From NCBI GenBank assembly GCA_016808115.1, contig JAEQBH010002182.1, positions 434,001 to 498,000 of the forward strand: 64,000 nucleotides of DNA, in the 5' to 3' direction. A model generated the notes under the pieces. That model was given only the letters and a program-made list of their open reading frames with translations, was not told the origin of the DNA and did no database searches. Positions 1 to 10,073 of the stretch are shown here, one piece after another (the stretch's first letter is position 1; each line of letters starts with the position of its first letter). The translations under genes were made by a program, and so were the position numbers. Source of the DNA: Tetrastigma voinierianum (Eukaryota; Streptophyta; Magnoliopsida; Vitales; Vitaceae).

Positions 1-451
1 TACCTTAATCTTCTCAAAACCCTCAAACCGGGCTTTTCTTCCTTCCTTTTCTTTTACTAACAAGAAGAACTCCAAAGCAAATGCAGTTAAGAAATGCCCA
101 ACATGGCTCCTTCTCCAAACCATAGCCCTAAGTCTTCTCAAAGCCAAAATGAGAAAAATCTTCTCATTCCAAGACCAGTTTTTGGTTAGCTTAAGGCCAT
201 GTTTAGATTATCACATTTTGGACTTAATTTATTAACTCTTGCATTTTAGTTCTTTATCTTTCTCTCATTTACAAATCAACTTATCCAATGCCTACAATAA
301 CATATCATCTTCTTGAATTATGACTTTGGGTCCTTAATGTCAATTTTTACCATTTTAACTTTGGTACTTAAATTTCCAAAAAATGAAAATTTTACTTATA
401 TTATACCTTAAACATGTAATAAACCACTAGGGTATAATTTGGGGTGTTACA
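1..451 (-). mobile_element. Tekay-like chromovirus LTR, partial (5' end of LTR)
   Basis: Read on the minus strand, the block begins at 451 with TGTAACACCCC, the usual first bases of plant Tekay/Del-type LTRs. It continues as AT-rich sequence to the window edge, so only the U3 start is present. It abuts Athila-like integrase sequence directly at 452-453, which suggests insertion into that element. The other LTR end and any target-site duplication lie outside the window. The family call rests on the terminal motif only. Confidence 0.55.
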
Positions 452-452
452 C

Positions 453-1230
453 CCTCGAACTATTATAAGTGATGAGGGAAGCCATTTTGCAAACAAGTCA
501 TGAAAACTCATGAGCAGTATGGAGTTAGATCGCTTTATGATCGGGCTTATCACTTTTACCAAATGGGCAAGTCGAGATATCCAATAGAGAAATCAAAATA
601 TTCTCGAGAAGATAACAATGTGCGTAAAAGATTGGCCACAAATTGATGATGCATTGTGGACTTATAAAACTGCTTATAAGTCTCCTATTGGAATGTCCCA
701 TACTTAATGGTCATGTAACAATGTCATCTACCTCTAGAACTTGAGTATAAAGCAATGTGGGCAATAAAAAAAAGTTGAACTTTGATTTCCAAGCTGTGAA
801 AGAAAAGAGATTTCTCCAATCAATGAATTAGAAGAGTCGAGTAATCTTGCCATATATATACAGACAATGCAAGAATTTACAAGGATAAGACTAAAAAATG
901 GCATGATCAAAGGATATCGGGGAAAGAATTAAAATAGGAGAATCTGGCCCTCTCAGACAACTCAAGTGGTTAGATTATTTCCTGGGAAGCTCAAATCAAA
1001 GTGGAGTGGTCCTTACATAGTCCTTCTTAGTTAAACCATTTGAAATAGTTAATTCTAAGTCAAATTCAGGAAATGAGTTTAAGGTTAATGGCCCAAGATT
1101 GAAACACTATTTGGGAGGCAATCTAAATGAAGAGTAGTCCAAGTATTGAAGGGAAGGGAAGAAATTGCTGAAAAGAGAAAATATTGCAACAAAGTCTAGC
1201 CAAAGACTTAAAAATGAGCAGCTACTTGGG
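453..1230 (+). pseudogene. Athila-like Ty3/gypsy integrase C-terminal remnant
   Basis: Degenerate 3' end of a retrotransposon pol gene. In shifting frames one reads the integrase core piece TIISDEGSHFC near 460-500, the host-strand recognition stretch WTYKTAYKSPIGMS near 655-700, then KTKKWHDQ near 885-905 and a post-integrase tail. The closing text near 1215-1245 (agctacttgggaggaaaccc) is typical of the end of Athila-type pol. Integrase joins element cDNA to host DNA, but this copy is inactive, with several frameshifts and no upstream reverse transcriptase. A minus-strand relative lies at 13035-13750. Confidence 0.75.
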
Positions 1231-1760
1231 AGGAAACCCAAGCAATTTCCATCTTCTTTTAGTGTGGTTTTATGTAATTTAGAGAGTTTTGATTAGTTTA
1301 GAAGTAATGTAGTTTTGTTAGAATTTATTTGCAATTTATTTAATTACAATCTTCCCTAATGTCGGATAATGAAGGTAAAAGATAATGCAAAGGTCATTTT
1401 TGAAGCATCTCCAACCAGATTGAGTTATGCAGAGTTAACTACAAAGGGGAGTCTTCTTCTATCTCTTATTCATTAGGAAATTATTCATAACTAAGTTTGG
1501 GGGAGTGTAATTTATCTGAGTTAGAAATTGCACAGTAGCTTAATTATACCTTTGTTGAATAGTTGTGTGAAAATTTATGCAATACATTGAAAGTATGCCG
1601 AATTGATTGAATTGAAAATTTGAGAGTTATTGTTCATGCTTGATTTGAGAATTTTTCAATAGTGATAGGCTTTTATTCACAAGCCTGAATTGGAATTGCA
1701 GAAATAAAATGGGGAAAACAAGTAAAAAAAATTCTACTTGAAAGAAGAATACCGCCCTCA
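1231..1760 (+). other. Post-pol tail with polypurine-tract-like site
   Basis: Non-coding, AT-rich. It holds aagtttgggggag near 1493-1506, the form of polypurine tract used by Athila-type elements to prime plus-strand DNA, followed at once by TGTAATTTATCTGAG. A closely similar junction (aagtttgggga then TGTAAATTTATT) occurs in the minus-strand relative at about 12781-12796. If the tract is genuine, an LTR starts near 1506 and everything after it up to an unknown end would be LTR sequence. Confidence 0.5.
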
Positions 1761-2218
1761 TGTCGCGACATCAACAACAATGTTGCAACACCTTCTCCAG
1801 ATGGTTCCCTAATGTCATGACATTGTCGCGACATTACCCCAATGTCGCGACAACAAAAATTCAATGTTGCGACATCACAGCTATAAAGAGCGACATCAAG
1901 CTTAACCTTTTGGCAATGTCGCGACATTATGGCAGTGTCGCAACATTGAAAATCCAATGTCTTGACATCACTCTAAAAGCAACAAAAGATCATAAGAAAT
2001 GTCGTGACATTGCTTGACCAATATCGTGACATCTAGAAAAGCCAACTTGAAAACCTAAGCAATGTCGCGACATTAGGTGAGGCCATTTAGAAAATCTGAA
2101 CAATGTCGTGACATTACCACGACATAGTTGCGACATCAAGTCAATGTCGCGACATTGTACTAAGACACTTAAGCTATCAAGTCAATGTTGCGACATCACA
2201 ACTTTAATGTCGCGACAT
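1761..2218. repeat. Array of TGTCGCGACA palindromes
   Basis: About fifteen copies of a 10-14 bp perfect or near-perfect dyad, consensus AATGTCGCGACATT, spaced irregularly 15-60 bp apart. Intact cores lie at 1761-1770, 1824-1833, 1843-1852, 1917-1926, 2063-2072, 2145-2154 and 2209-2218. Decayed forms include TGTTGCAACA at 1781, TGTTGCGACA at 1865 and 2187, TGTCGCAACA at 1936, and TGTCGTGACA at 2000 and 2104. Almost all changes are C to T or G to A at the two CpGs. The spacers are unrelated in sequence, so this is not a simple tandem repeat. The last copy ends 20 bp before a TATA box. Confidence 0.9.
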
Positions 2219-2238
2219 CGTAGTTAGGGCAATCCACC

Positions 2239-2246
2239 TATAAAAG
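2239..2246 (+). promoter_or_regulatory. TATA box upstream of PTP-type ORF
   Basis: TATAAAAG inside ctataaaagg, a canonical plant TATA box. It lies 20 bp after the last palindrome and 97 bp before the ATG at 2336, leaving room for a short CT-rich leader that includes aaaccctag. The minus-strand copy has the same order (TATA at 12098-12105, ATG at 11979). Promoter activity is inferred from position and motif. Confidence 0.65.
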
Positions 2247-2335
2247 GAACACTTCGAGAAACTCTCATTATCTCATCAAATTTCTCAAGCTCTCAAACCC
2301 TAGCCTTCTCAAAAATCATCACAAATAGCCAAAAT

Positions 2336-2862
2336 ATGTCGAATCTTGACTCTCCAACCCTCGATGAAGTGATAGGAAATGTAGTGGATGAGGTTCTACA
2401 AGAGAAGGCTGAGGAAGAAAGCCAAGAAACTACCCTTAAAGTCGTACATGAGGAGATAAAGGTGGTGGTGGAAGAAGGAGAGCCAGGGCCTTCTACTCCA
2501 ACAAGGGAGTAGAAGTGTTCCAAAAATATCCGCCAAGAAGGGCTTCATGGAAGAAAGAGGTTTCAGTAGTTAGTGTCACATTTGAAGAAATCGAAAGACA
2601 AGGCTGGGAGAAGTTGAGCCAACATAGAGAGCCAAGGGTAAGCTCTCTAGTTAAAGAATTTTATGCCAATCTGGGCAAGTAGAAGAACCTAACGTGCTAT
2701 GTCAGGGGAAGATGGATGCCTTTTGAGGAGAAGACCATCTCCCAACTCCTGGAGTTGAGACCAGTAGGTGAGTGTGCAGATTACGACCAGCTTCAGGAGA
2801 GCCCGAAGTTTCAAGAGATCGTCAGAGAGCTGACAAACTGCTTAGGGCAATGGTAGATGATG
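2336..2862 (+). pseudogene. Putative plant transposon protein (PTP)-type ORF, truncated
   Basis: The ORF opens with ATG at 2336, reading MSNLDSPTLDEVIG and then a Glu-rich stretch. A TAG at 2510 together with a one-base shift breaks it. In the next frame, after KKGFMEERGFS, comes EIERQGWEKLSQHREP, EFYANLGK and NLTCYVRGRWMPFEEKTIS. This pattern is typical of the 'putative plant transposon protein' domain found in many plant retroelement ORFs and not assigned a biochemical function. The copy stops near 2860 (after GQW), where a different element's LTR begins. It keeps about the N-terminal third of the longer minus-strand relative at 10074-11979. Confidence 0.7.
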
Positions 2863-4446
2863 TGAGTACTTAAATACTAATTTTATCCCATTGCTTTAGT
2901 TAGTTTCTAGTGTTTTTATGTTAAATAAGTGCCCTAATGCTCTAAAAGTCTATAATTTAAGGATTAGGTCATCCATTTCCAGAATCGTGCAAATCAGGAA
3001 AAATGCTACAGAAGCAGCTACTATATTTTGACATTTTCGGATAACATATAAGCTCCAATTGAAGAAATATTTATATGTATGGATTCTAAATTTCAAGAGC
3101 TTTCCAGGGATACCAAGAACACAAAAATTGGAGTTCGAACAAAGAAGTTATGCAAGTTCCAAGCCTTGAAGAAAATCAGCAAACATTGCAGCACCTTTTA
3201 GCAGGACAGGCTACTGAATTTTCACGTTTTCAGAAATCATATGAGCTCCTATTGCATCAATCCATATATGGATGGATTTTACACTTCAATATCTTTCCAA
3301 CGGTACCAAGAACACCCAAATAGGAGTTCGGATGACAAAGTTATGGCCTTAATGGGTTAGGAGCAAAAGGTGGGATCAGCAGCAACGCCGCTGATGTCGG
3401 GAACCAACGCCGCGACATTGCCGACCAGAAAGATCCGACGTTGCGACGTTCGGGGTCGGTTTTGGGTGGATTTTTTGCCCATTTTGAGCCCATAATGGAG
3501 GGTTTTAAAGCTAAAACCCGAGGAATCGAAAAGGGGGAGGATTTGTGATAGATTTTGGAGCTTTTTGAATGGGAGAAGCCCTCTCTTAGGGTGAAAACAC
3601 CCTAGGGGCACACATCTTGAAGGGGAAAAGCTTGAAGAAGAAGGAGATTGAAGAAAAGGAGAGATGGCGTTTCTACTCAAAATCGCTTATTCTCATCCTC
3701 TTTCTTTGTTTCTTCTTTATTCTTTTCTTTGACTTAGAGATGTTCTAGATTTATTTCTAGGTTTTTTTTGTACTTTGCTACTAATGGATTAATGGATAAT
3801 TACGTTTTCATTCATTATATGGATTGATTTTATCTCGACTTGCTCTATCTCTATATTTTATTTACATAGTAGTGTTTGGCCAACATTGGCGTGTTTGTTC
3901 TTGGAGTCTGAGATCGAGAGATGATGACCCACAGGGATATGAATAGAGCAACACTTGGTCAATCGGCGAATAGAGATATCCCGGTTCCAAGTGTAGCATT
4001 AAGGGTTTAAACATTTAAGCGTTTCGGAGTCCATGGTTGAGGCAGAGATGCAATACACCCTATTGGCGAGATAGTCAAATATATCTCGAGAGATAATATC
4101 TTGTAGGCACGATCAACCCGTCAGCGTAAATCAATTAATATACTGAATGAATAATATATTTAGGTTAAAATTCATCGAGTGTGGCATGTGAAGGCAAAAC
4201 CCTAGTTTTCATAATTAATTGATTTAGCAAATAATATAGGATTAGTTTTTCTTTTTATTAATCGGAATTCATTACGATTTTAGGTCCATATAATATTTAA
4301 AGCGTAAAGTCAGTACTCAGCACACTTCTCCCCGTGGATCAATATTCGCATTTAGGCAATAATTATATTACTTCGAGGCGATACGTGCACTTGCGCACAT
4401 AGGCTTATTACATTTTACACATCACGCTTTCAGCCTATTAAGTTTT
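2863..4446 (+). mobile_element. Athila-like LTR (5' LTR of second element)
   Basis: The block ends just before a primer binding site at 4447, which fixes its 3' side. The 5' side is placed near 2863, where the PTP reading frame ends and TGTGAGTACTTAAAT begins. It contains a diverged internal duplication (3017-3348), a few decayed GCGACATT-type motifs near 3380-3450, a weak TATA-like ttttaaag near 3500, and a long leader-like part whose text (gagcaacacttgg, gatatcccggttccaag) I associate with U5 regions of Athila-type LTRs. The matching 3' LTR was not found. Confidence 0.55.
3017..3348 (+). repeat. Diverged tandem duplication inside LTR (about 140 bp units)
   Basis: Two units, about 3017-3155 and 3209-3348, share the order 'gctact..atttt..acgttttc.g, cata.agctcc, tatggat, caagaacac, gagttcg, aaagttatg'. 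They lie in the U3 part of the LTR and may be old enhancer-type duplications. Confidence 0.6.
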
Positions 4447-4464
4447 TGGCGCTGTTGTCGGGGA
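4447..4464 (+). other. Primer binding site, tRNA-Asp type
   Basis: TGGCGCTGTTGTCGGGGA matches, with two C-to-T changes, the tggcgccgttgccgggga site that Athila-type elements use to prime minus-strand DNA from a tRNA-Asp. It is preceded by ttt, as usual, and sits between LTR-like sequence and gag. Confidence 0.8.
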
Positions 4465-4517
4465 GAAGTTTTTGTGTTGATATTGACAACAACAAGACTT
4501 AGATATTACTCGATCGA

Positions 4518-4602
4518 TCTTTATTTTTTATTTTTTTTTTTTATTTTATTATTTTTTTTTATTTTTATTTTTTTATTTTATTTTTTTATTTTATTCATTT
4601 TA
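4518..4602 (+). repeat. T-rich low-complexity tract
   Basis: About 85 bases made almost only of runs of T broken by single A's, in the untranslated leader between primer site and gag. Simple-sequence expansion; no function seen. Confidence 0.85.
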
Positions 4603-4679
4603 CATTAGTACTTGGGTGACTTGGTCTCTATTTTTGTTTCTTGTGTGTTTCAGAGGTTAATTTTTCGTGTATACGGTAA

Positions 4680-5530
4680 GACAAGGTCAAGGCAAACTAG
4701 TTCCTTTTGATCTCGAGCCGTGAGAGAACCACACAAATAGATTACATATGTGGCAAAGATAAGCACAAGTTTAAATCACAATGGATCCTATCATCAGTTG
4801 ACAAATGCATTGGCTCACCTTGAGCAGCAACCACAATGCGTGTGTAATTGGTCGATGAGCATCAAAGAAGAAGCGACAACTCAATTGGGCGGCCGCGGTG
4901 GCAACCATATGCATCACGTGGATTGCGCCCACATGAGGTACCCCATACTTGAGCAATCATAATTTCGATGGAGCCACCACCCAAACACCCCATGAATACA
5001 AGCTATAACACTCAATCTCCACAAGTCCAAAGATCAAGCCTAGAAGTAGATATGGATGAATTAAGAAGAACTCAATCTGCATTTACCATGGCACAACCTG
5101 AATTTTCAAGATCAATGGCTGAAATGGACTACTCTCAAGTTGGGTTGCCTCAATTTTTTTATCCAAATGAGATAAGTCAGCCTCCACATGAAAGAATGAC
5201 AAAGTTAGAGGCATCATTAGTTGAAATGAAAAGAGTTCAAGCTGAATGTGCGACATCTCAAGTTCAATTCATGGAATTGATAAGGGCTAATGTTCAAATT
5301 CAGCATACACCATTCGATAGCTTGAAAGAAAAGAGATGGCTCCAATGGCTACTCGTACTCAACATACATTTGAGAAAGAACAACCTAAAGAAGAGGAGAG
5401 TATGAGTATAGAAGAACTAGTGGCAAAATATATGAATGAACAAGAGAATATGGCTACAATGTCCTTTGAAGGACAACATGAGAGTTCGCCATCTACTATC
5501 AAAGAATATAAAAGAAGAAAATGGTGCTAA
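4680..5530 (+). pseudogene. Athila-like gag remnant
   Basis: Degenerate capsid gene downstream of the primer site. The first part (4680-4965) is broken by stops. From 4968 a 145-codon frame begins MEPPPKHPMNTSYNTQSPQ, passes FFYPNEISQPP and a heptad-like region with several Met, Glu and Gln residues, and ends at a frameshift near 5335. The reading continues in another frame as AKYMNEQENMATMSFE, the closing part of such gag proteins. No zinc knuckle, protease or pol follows: the sequence passes directly to the 3' tail, so an internal deletion removed pol. Confidence 0.6.
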
Positions 5531-6366
5531 GCAATGAAGAAATCACTTCAAGAGGTAATGAAGAACTTGAGTAGCTTTAAAAAGTGGAGGATGATGATGC
5601 GTAAACTTCAAAGACTTAGTTGAAAAAGGAGGAAAAAGAGTCAACTTCTCGTGAATCATATGGAAAAGGTAAAAGAGGAAGTTTAGACTTTTTCCGAGAT
5701 GACTTTACGGGTGAGATGCATGAAGGAATTGAAAATGAGAAGACGATCCCAAATTTGAGGTGGATGAGTACATCATTCACTTAAAACAACGAATTGAGAG
5801 GAACCATTGTAAACAAAAATTAAAAAAATAGAAAATCAAAAAATAATAAGACTGAAGACTACGTGTCTGCTGTCGAATGGTGCCAACCATCATTCTCTTA
5901 GAGAAGGATGAAGGCAAGAAACATCAACCATCCGTAGCTGGTAGAGTCTATTGACTAAAAACGGAGTAGCTCCTTGGGAGGCAAATTTCAAGCTTAAAAA
6001 ATTTTCTTCTTTTTTCTATTTCGTGGTTAGTTTTGGAGTTTTTTTAATAAATTTTCGTGCTTGATTTTGTTTTTTTCTCGTGTTTTAGTTTCTTTACTCT
6101 CGTGTTGGGATAAACTGGTTTTGGAAGCTAAAAGGTTGAAAGCTTGAAGTTCAATAATTTCAAGGCTTTAAAGAAACCAAAGAGGAAAACCATATTCAAG
6201 CATCCCTTCATTTGGACTTTAAAGTCTAACCCTCTTAACACCTCTTTGCTTCCAAAGCGAGCCATATTCACTGGAAAGAATCCCGTGACTTGATCAACCT
6301 CGGGGAATACTCATTATCCATTCTGATTTTGTTTCACATTGAGGACAATTATCAAGTTTGGGGGTG
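5531..6366 (+). other. 3' tail of the deleted Athila-like element
   Basis: No sustained reading frame. Near 5960-5990 is gtagctccttgggaggcaaa, the usual end-of-pol tail, and at about 6353-6366 aagtttgggggtga, a polypurine-tract-like site after 'cattgaggacaa'. Together these mark the 3' untranslated region of the same or a related element. From 6367 to 6630 I see only AT-rich sequence with no assignable feature. Confidence 0.5.
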
Positions 6367-6630
6367 AATTCAAGAATTCATTAAGGAAAAAACAAATTTC
6401 CAAAATCCAACTTTTTGTATCTCCTTACCTATTTTAGTTAGTTGTTCGTTGTTAGTTGCATGTACTTTTTCTATTCTTTTATTTTATTTATTTTGTGTCT
6501 CATATGAGTGAGTTTGATGCCTTGTTGATTAGTAGATATCATTTTGAACACAACTATTCAAAATGCCAATTGTAAAGAGAATAAGACTCTCAGTATTTAA
6601 ATGGATCCGAATTGTGGTAATGCCGTATTG

Positions 6631-8689
6631 TGTAAGACCCGAGAAATTCCAATTTATGGGAAAAGGGCAAAATCGTAATTTCGGTTACGAAATTGTAATT
6701 TCGGTTAAAAATCGGTAATATATTCTCTAGATCTTGTATGATAAAACGGATTGCACCGTTGGAATCGTTCTCATAAATCTGGGCCAAGACGCAGAATTTC
6801 ATCGAATTCCAAGACGCTTGGAATTTACACGCTTTTCTCGAGGCATCACAGCCTGGTGCGAAACGATTTTCGATGCGACGAAAATCACATATAACATGTA
6901 CTCATGTTCCATAAGTGGCATGAGTAGAAAAATGATGAAAATGGACTGCCGAGGTAGTGCCGAATGACAAAACTGGGAAAAGAAGGGATAAAATGGCTGG
7001 GCTTTAAGTTTGATTAAATGGCAATAAAAAGGACAAGATAGTGAATAGTATTCATCTCTCAAATTCAAAAGGGGAAAACGAATTCGTGTATAAGAAGGTC
7101 CAAGAGTTTAATTTGAAGGTTTTAGAGGAGAGATTGTCACTTCTCTAAAATATCTAGCAATCCGACCGTCTACAATGACAAGAAGGAAAGTCATTTGCTG
7201 GAGAGGGCTTCTCATACCGATTTAGGGAGTTTTCTCAAACTCTTTGAGGTAGGGGTTTCTCCCTACTTGGGTTTTATTCATTCTTTAAGTACTTTGTCGA
7301 TGTTTGAGCTGAATGAGGCCGTGAGGGGTCGGGCGCCTCTGACGGCCCCAAAACTCGGGACTCAACTACAAATTTTTAAATTTCTTCTACCGGTCCGTGA
7401 TCCAGAAAATTAGTGGTTGCTTGTGTGAAATTATGTATTAAAATGCATGTTTGGATGTGAAAGAGGCCGGGAATGGCCGTGAATTGCGGGTTCACTAAGT
7501 GAACTGATGATTTGGATTTTTCTGGGAATAGTAACCGAGGGTTTCACTATTCCCGAAACAGTGTTCTCAAAATAATTTTTGTGAATTAATATGTTTGGTC
7601 GAAAGTAATTCAAGTAGAATTGCTCGTGGTTTGATCATTAGTCAAGTGAGCTAATTTTGATGTATAATTAATTAATTTACATGACATGATTGTGTGAATA
7701 AATTTTGTAAATATATGCATGTTTATATATTTACCCGTGAATTAGATCGACGTGACTGCAGATACACGATTCCATATGCACTGGAACACCCTAGGACTAT
7801 AGGAGTGAGTGCTTGAGATGAGTCTAGAGAAAATGGTTCGGAGGGTTGTCTAAAAATATTATTTATCGAAGGGTAGTCCAAATTAAAATATATCACCCGC
7901 CTGGAAGGCTCCAATTGATATTCATCTGAGGTAGTCCACAAACAAAAATATCGATCGTCGAGAGTTGCCCAATTGAAATCATGGGAGGGTAGGGGTCCAC
8001 AAACAAATAATATCAATCAGTCGGAGTTGCCCAATTCGATATACACACACGGAGGGTTGTCCACAAACAAATAAATATAATAATTTCATACAAGGCTTAG
8101 GCGAGTGTGATGGAGTCTATGAGGACTCCTGATCCGAGTTATCATGTAGACATTCAAGTAGGATCATGCATTTGCTTGAATGTATGTTTATTTGGAACAT
8201 TTCAACGCACTTAAAGGAGAGTGTACCACTAGGGCGATTCCACTATCGAGCATTAGCTCACCCCGTCGAGGATATTATTTTACAAAAAACACAGGAGCGT
8301 GCGAGGGACGCGCTCGTCCCTGTGGGATTGAGGATTTGAAGAAAGTCGGGATGGTTTGTTGATGATATATACATGTATTGAAATCTAATTTTAATATATG
8401 TATTGTATAAGAGTGAAAATATTGTAACTCTTGTAACTATTTGGTATATAGTTGATTCATAGTTAGTGGCGTATTATGAGTATCGCTTAGGCCCAAGTGG
8501 CCTATTACCTATGTGATTGGATATATTGATATATTGCAATCGTTTGGGGGACAGGTATATGCAGGTTTGTATTTGGGTAGAGCTCAAAGTGAGACTCATC
8601 ATTTTCGTGAGAAATGTCAGTCACTGACATTCACGAGTATATTCCGCAAGACGTAGTCAACTGACCTCGGGCTTCTTGGGGGCGTCACA
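6631..8689 (+). mobile_element. Tekay-like chromovirus LTR, complete (2059 bp)
   Basis: It starts TGTAAGACCCGAG and ends GGGGGCGTCACA, followed three bases later by a primer binding site, so both ends are defined. Inside are a conserved stretch near 6740-6960 (cggattgcaccgttggaatc, aaacgattttcgatgcgacg), a splice-donor-like gaggtagg near 7245, and diverged tandem repeats at 7840-8090. The first 500 bases match a minus-strand copy at about 13850-14431. It is a 5' LTR, or a solo LTR with remaining leader; no gag or pol follows. Confidence 0.8.
7840..8090 (+). repeat. Diverged tandem repeats within LTR (about 60-70 bp)
   Basis: Four imperfect units share 'gg(a)gggt.gtccacaaacaaa' followed by a short AT stretch and 'agttgcccaatt'. 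They lie in the 3' half of the LTR. Confidence 0.6.
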
Positions 8690-8692
8690 GCT

Positions 8693-8711
8693 TGGTATCG
8701 TAGCTTAGGTA
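8693..8711 (+). other. Primer binding site, tRNA-Met type
   Basis: TGGTATCGTAGCTTAGGT resembles the TGGTATCAGAGC-type site complementary to initiator tRNA-Met, used by chromoviruses, with an internal substitution. It lies three bases past the LTR end. Confidence 0.75.
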
Positions 8712-9900
8712 TACGAATACCTAGAGCCTGCTACATCCATCACCTAGGTGGTTTGATGTGGAGTATAGGTATATGGAAACCTAGAGATCGAGGATTCGGG
8801 CTTAGGCCATACAAGTAAGAACATCACCACTGGGTGGTTTGATGCCTGCCAGCATAAGATTACCTAGGAAATCACGGGACAAAACTAGGACACTACATGC
8901 ATGTGTTTGGGGTGTTTTGTGTGATTTGATAAAATTGTGTGTGAATTGGTGAAATGAAGTGTGATCATGTGAATTGGTGAATTGTGTGCTTAGTAATTAG
9001 CACATAGGTGTGTTGGACAATTTTTGAAGTTCACAGTGTGTGAACTGGAACAAAGTGAAAAAAAAAATGAAATAAAATTTTAATAAATTTTATTTGGTTG
9101 GTGTTAGATCGGGGAGGTTTTTTGATAAATTTTTTGGACAACATGGATTCCCGAATTAAAGAAAAAAAAGTGAAGACAAATAAATAAAAGAAATTTTATA
9201 AATTTAGTTTGGTTTCAAGTGAAGAAAATAATTTTCTAAAGGTTTACAGAGTTGTAAAATTTAAGAAAATTGAATAACACAAATTTTTATAAATTTATTT
9301 GCGTTTTCTGGAAAAAAAAAATCAAATAAAATCAAATAAAAGGATACAAAATTTTCGAAAAATAAAATTTTCAAAAATGGAATTTTTGTTGATAAAAATG
9401 CTTTTAAATGTGGAATTGGTGCATGACACATCAAATGCAAGGACAATGTGTATACAACGGTTATGTGTATGAATAGTGTCTCGGGCGGTGTTTATGCCTT
9501 AGAATCTGCGAAGCTAGTATTTGACATGCCATTTGAGCTGTGTAGATGGCTAGTCGAGACGGGACGTGGGGCGTCAAGATGTACGGTCGGACACCACGGT
9601 GTTTGATTAACAAGCTTTGCCGGGTTTGTAGGTATTGCGGTGGCATTCTTCATCGCGCCAAGTAGTATAGCGGTAGTCTAGTAACCTCTGGGGTGCGGGC
9701 GTATTATCCTCTCTGACATTCCACGAGAGGAGGGAGATCAGAGTGGTGAGCGGACCATTGGTTTACGCAGATAGAGAAGGTGTTAGAGGCTAGGAGATTC
9801 CTCGGCGCGACCGGATTAGACTAATTTGCGTTCTGGCTAGAGGGTGAGGCCCAGTATGGTGGAAGGCGAGGACCTCCCGAGGGACCTAAATTCGACAAAG
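8712..9900 (+). other. Chromovirus leader remnant and unassigned sequence
   Basis: 8712-8880 repeats 'acctagag...ggtggtttgatg' twice in diverged form, as expected of an untranslated leader. 8900-9480 is AT-rich. 9480-9900 is a GC-richer block with no sustained frame; it could be ruined gag, but no motif supports that. 9901-10070 is A-rich and ends in a run of A at about 10008-10025. Confidence 0.4.
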
Positions 9901-10073
9901 AAATTTGGTTTCTCATTTATTCGACTAATTTATTTAGCCTGAGAGTCAACAATTTCAAATTATTAAACTCGAAAGAAAAGAAAATTTAAACAAAACAAAC
10001 AAAAGAAATGAAAAAAAAAAAAAAAGAAGTGAACACCAAGCTTTGAAAGGAAATTTTCTATTTTATTGAATTT

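Noticed and set aside
1673..2017. Overlapping reading frames on both strands rich in Met-Ser-Arg-His
   Set aside because: They are translations of the TGTCGCGACA palindromes and change with each spacer; the same happens at 12242-12513. Not genes.
1761..2218. CRISPR-like array
   Set aside because: Repeats are 10-14 bp dyads with irregular spacing and no fixed spacer length, in plant DNA beside retroelement genes.
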